From positions 10,957,856 through 11,021,855 of the forward strand of contig NC_135246.1 of NCBI RefSeq assembly GCF_947623445.1: a stretch of DNA of 64,000 nt, in the 5' to 3' direction. The translations under genes and the position numbers were made by a program. Positions 62,039 through 64,000 of this stretch are shown here, piece after piece. This stretch comes from Clavelina lepadiformis. Its lineage: Eukaryota > Chordata > Ascidiacea > Aplousobranchia > Clavelinidae. The notes beneath the pieces are model-generated. The model saw only the letters and a list, made by a program, of their open reading frames with translations, searched no databases and was not told the DNA's origin. Each line of letters begins with the position of its first letter. Within the stretch, counting starts at the first letter, position 1.

Positions 62039-62110
62039 GTCAGCTTGGTAGCCGAGTGGATAGAGCGCTGTGCTTGAAATAATGCGACCAGTGTTAAATA
62101 CCTAGTGACT
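62039..62110 (+). repeat. Second tRNA-like relic, same family, plus strand
   Basis: It begins GTCAGCTTGGTAGCCGAGTG, with a good A-box (TAGCCGAGTGGATAGAGC), and ends with a decayed B-box (GTGTTAAATACC). It aligns along its whole length with the copy at 60178-60248. GCTTGAAAT in the anticodon position is reminiscent of a Ser-type tRNA. It lies about 560 bases upstream of the TIPRL start. Confidence 0.5.
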
Positions 62111-62670
62111 TTATAGCCTTCCTCCTAAATAAAAAAGTTAGAAAAACATCCTGCTTTTGACTTCTGTGAAAAGTTAACAAAGCTGCTTGAGATATGTTGT
62201 GGTAATGGTATTTTGTTGCAGTATCCTTATAGCAGAGAGTAGCTTTTTTCCAAAAACGTGCAAATTGGGAAATCTCTCATGTTTATGATACGTGGGAAAC
62301 ACACTCATGCTCCAATTGTGTTCTGTAGGGTAAATGGGCTTGTGTGTTTTCAGGCATCAGTAGAGACCAGAACTTTATCTTGGTTATGGATAGTGTTTAG
62401 CTTGTGAAGAGTTATTAATGTTTAATAGAATGTTTAATGATTAGTAATAGGGAGTTCGTTTTAATTACGAATTGTAGCTGTACATTATACGGACACATCG
62501 TTTATATATGTACTACCGATGGTATTGGAGTATGTTCTACTTTTGGGCCAAATATTTTTATTGTAAAATATTTGATTGACAGTCTGCTTATTCAGAAATT
62601 GCAATATTTTGAAAATTTTAGTGATAAATCTGCATACTTCTGCTGATTAAATTATCGTTGTTTGAACCAA

Positions 62671-63069
62671 ATGGCCTTATTGGCAAGTACTGCAGCCCAT
62701 GTTGGTGAAATATGTGAACCGTTTACTTTGGGTCAATGGAAGTTTATTGCTCACAAAAATCATATACTTAATTCTCAAGAAGTGGAAGCGTGAGTTAAAG
62801 GGCATTTTTTTGAAAACTTCAAAGATATATCATTTTTTTGTTTAACGACATATACCTCGGAACCTTAAGTCACTTTATGTTATTTACAGATTGTGCAAAA
62901 ACCTTGAGATACCACAAATACCAGAAATGACTTTTGGCCACAATAAACTTCAGATTACACATGCCCAAGGCTTCCAGATAGAATTTAATGCTACAGATTC
63001 CCTTCAAAGAGTTGACAATAAGCATGACCTCATGAAAGTTGCTGTAGCCAAGGAATGGAATGAAAGCAG
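62671..63069 (+). CDS. TIPRL: TIP41-like protein, first two coding exons
   Basis: TIPRL binds PP2A-type phosphatase catalytic subunits and acts in TOR/PP2A and DNA-damage signalling in the cytoplasm. Exon 1 is 62671-62789 and exon 2 is 62890-63069, joined GT-AG in phase; they encode the first 99 residues plus two bases. Exon 1 has the TIP41 start pattern (FTLGQWKFIAHKNHIL). Exon 2 has the signature run IPQIPEMTFGHNKL, then GFQIEFNATDSL and LMKVAVAKEWNES, each matching human TIPRL from memory in the same order. The donor AG|GTTCAG at 63070 opens an intron that runs toward or past the window edge. The remaining two thirds of the protein (PYDWTYTT region and after) is not visible before 64000. 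The chosen ATG is the first in frame and gives the usual short N-terminus. Confidence 0.92.
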
Positions 63070-63177
63070 GTTCAGTATTTATATGACAACAAGATGAATA
63101 TCAAAGAGTTATTTTATGTGTGTTTATTCTAGGATAGTGCTCCACAACCAGTGTGTAACAAGACGATGCCAGGTGTG

Positions 63178-63381
63178 TCAAAGTATAACTGGTTGTAGCT
63201 TACTTTTTAATAAAGAAGGTATTTTATCACCTTCAATGCAAAACGGTGTGATTGACAAATCTGGATAAAACACGCCTTTCAGTGAAAACTCACATCTTGA
63301 TTTGAGTAACTTTTCTTGCACAACCTGCATATCTCCTGTTGGTAAAGCTATTTCTTTCTTTAGCGGAGTAAGCCAGCACAT
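63178..63381 (-). CDS. Uncharacterised 67-codon frame inside TIPRL intron
   Basis: An open frame with protein-like composition (starts MCWLTPLKKEIALPTGDM, later VFYPDLSITPFCIEGD), antisense to TIPRL. I do not recognise a family. It lies inside the putative transposon at 63135-64000 and is preceded by an in-frame stop. It may be a decayed transposon or retrocopied coding fragment, or not coding at all. Confidence 0.25.
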   Translation of the reverse strand: MCWLTPLKKEIALPTGDMQVVQEKLLKSRCEFSLKGVFYPDLSITPFCIEGDKIPSLLKSKLQPVIL

Positions 63382-63529
63382 GGTGTGATCGATAACAACT
63401 CAAAATAGTTACAAACAATAACTTATATCTTTTGAGCGCTAGGCCAAACATTTGGAGATTTTGCTCATTAAAGTAAGCACAAATATCTCATTGAAACAAA
63501 AAACAATGTGTTTTTTGTATTCCTTATAT

Positions 63530-63905
63530 CAGGGGTCGGTACCCTTTTTCGCACTACGGACCGGCTTACATCAGGCATTATTTTGTGGATCGGTTTTCAA
63601 TAAAATAACAAATGTTTGGGACATACAAATTTATTACAATTCAACAGTCCCATGACATGAATCCTCACTGTCTCAAAAAGCTGCTATTACAAAACTAGAC
63701 AACACATTATCGAAAAACAATATCCATTGTTACGACTACAGAACCAATTAGGATGATTAAGGTTGTTCACTTGAATCTTGTTGGCAACGGGCCCCATGCT
63801 TATAAAACATTCTTTCTGTGCTACTAATGCATTTTTTCTGCGCGGCCCAGTAAAACTTTCTCATGAATAGGCACTAGGCCATGGCCTGGTGGCTGCCGAC
63901 CCCTG
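63530..63905. mobile_element. hAT-type miniature element in TIPRL intron 2
   Basis: The left end CAGGGGTCGGTACCC and the right end (minus strand CAGGGGTCGGCAGCC) are inverted with two mismatches. The flanks CCTTATAT (63522-63529) and CCCTATAT (63906-63913) match at seven of eight bases. The ends are very close to the element at 34212-34704, so the two probably belong to one family. No transposase. Confidence 0.85.
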
Positions 63906-64000
63906 CCCTATATGATTAGGGATACTTTTTTAACTGAGGTGTGCCACCACATTTTGAAAGTTGATTAGTGTATCACAAGTGAAAGAAGGCTGTGGAGCAC

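Larger units (their letters stand above)
60249..62670. other. Upstream region of TIPRL
   Basis: Gene-free, AT-rich sequence between the first tRNA-like relic and the TIPRL start. Apart from the second tRNA-like relic and the 15-bp hairpin I see nothing definite. The promoter of TIPRL should lie in its right part. Confidence 0.45.
63135..64000. mobile_element. Probable DNA transposon cut by the window edge
   Basis: AGTGCTCCACAACC at about 63136 and GGCTGTGGAGCAC at the very end of the window are inverted matches of the kind seen at hAT ends. The right flank, and so the target duplication, lies outside. Within it sit an antisense 67-codon frame (63381-63178, minus), which might be a transposase scrap but shows no motif I know, and the nested element at 63530-63905. 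The whole lies in TIPRL intron 2. Confidence 0.4.

Noticed and set aside
60178..62110. Functional tRNA genes
   Set aside because: The A-box is good but the acceptor and anticodon stems do not pair well and the B-box is degraded; relics or SINE heads are more likely.
1..64000. CRISPR arrays, operons, Shine-Dalgarno sites
   Set aside because: Spliced eukaryotic genes throughout; no regularly spaced direct repeats with unique spacers.

Overview
The window looks like AT-rich nuclear DNA from an animal, most likely an invertebrate deuterostome and quite possibly an ascidian tunicate. Reasons: every convincing gene is split by GT-AG introns; the genes are recognisable co-orthologues of vertebrate FZD4, ARSG, ANKAR and TIPRL; most introns are short; and the rest is AT-rich sequence crowded with small DNA transposons. 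The species call is inference. The gene identities rest on exon-by-exon translation with matching splice phases.

Layout. (1) 2.5-12.6 kb, minus strand: a complete nine-exon frizzled-4-like Wnt receptor gene with one large intron of about 5.1 kb. (2) 12.6-21.6 kb: no gene I can support; it holds a hammerhead-like, Penelope-type inverted repeat near 20.8 kb. (3) 21.6-30.2 kb, minus strand: a tandem pair of two-exon genes, each for a 452-residue seven-helix membrane protein resembling the GOST family (TMEM87/GPR107 type). Their exons are nearly identical while their introns and tails have diverged. (4) 30.2-42.8 kb: gene-free and rich in repeats, with nested hAT-type miniature elements, a fold-back element of about 0.8 kb, and a dead LINE reverse transcriptase. 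(5) 42.8-46.4 kb, minus strand: a complete nine-exon arylsulfatase G gene. (6) 46.4-49.6 kb: more hAT-type miniature elements and a possible terminal exon. (7) 49.6-57.9 kb, minus strand: a fifteen-exon ankyrin/armadillo gene (ANKAR type); its last intron holds a broken Ty3/gypsy retroelement with oddly inverted LTR ends. (8) 57.9-64 kb: a gene-free stretch with two tRNA-like relics, then the first two exons of a TIP41-like (TIPRL) gene on the plus strand. Its second intron carries one hAT-type element nested in another.

The host genes do not look like a functional cluster: Wnt reception, Golgi-type membrane protein, lysosomal sulfatase, ARM/ankyrin scaffold and PP2A regulation are unrelated, apart from the tandem duplication. 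The strongest unusual signals are exon-restricted homogenisation of the duplicated seven-helix genes, the inverted-LTR gypsy remnant with a 4-bp target duplication, the inverted hammerhead-like pair, and at least eight hAT-type insertions whose target duplications can be read directly. I found no convincing new multi-gene system.
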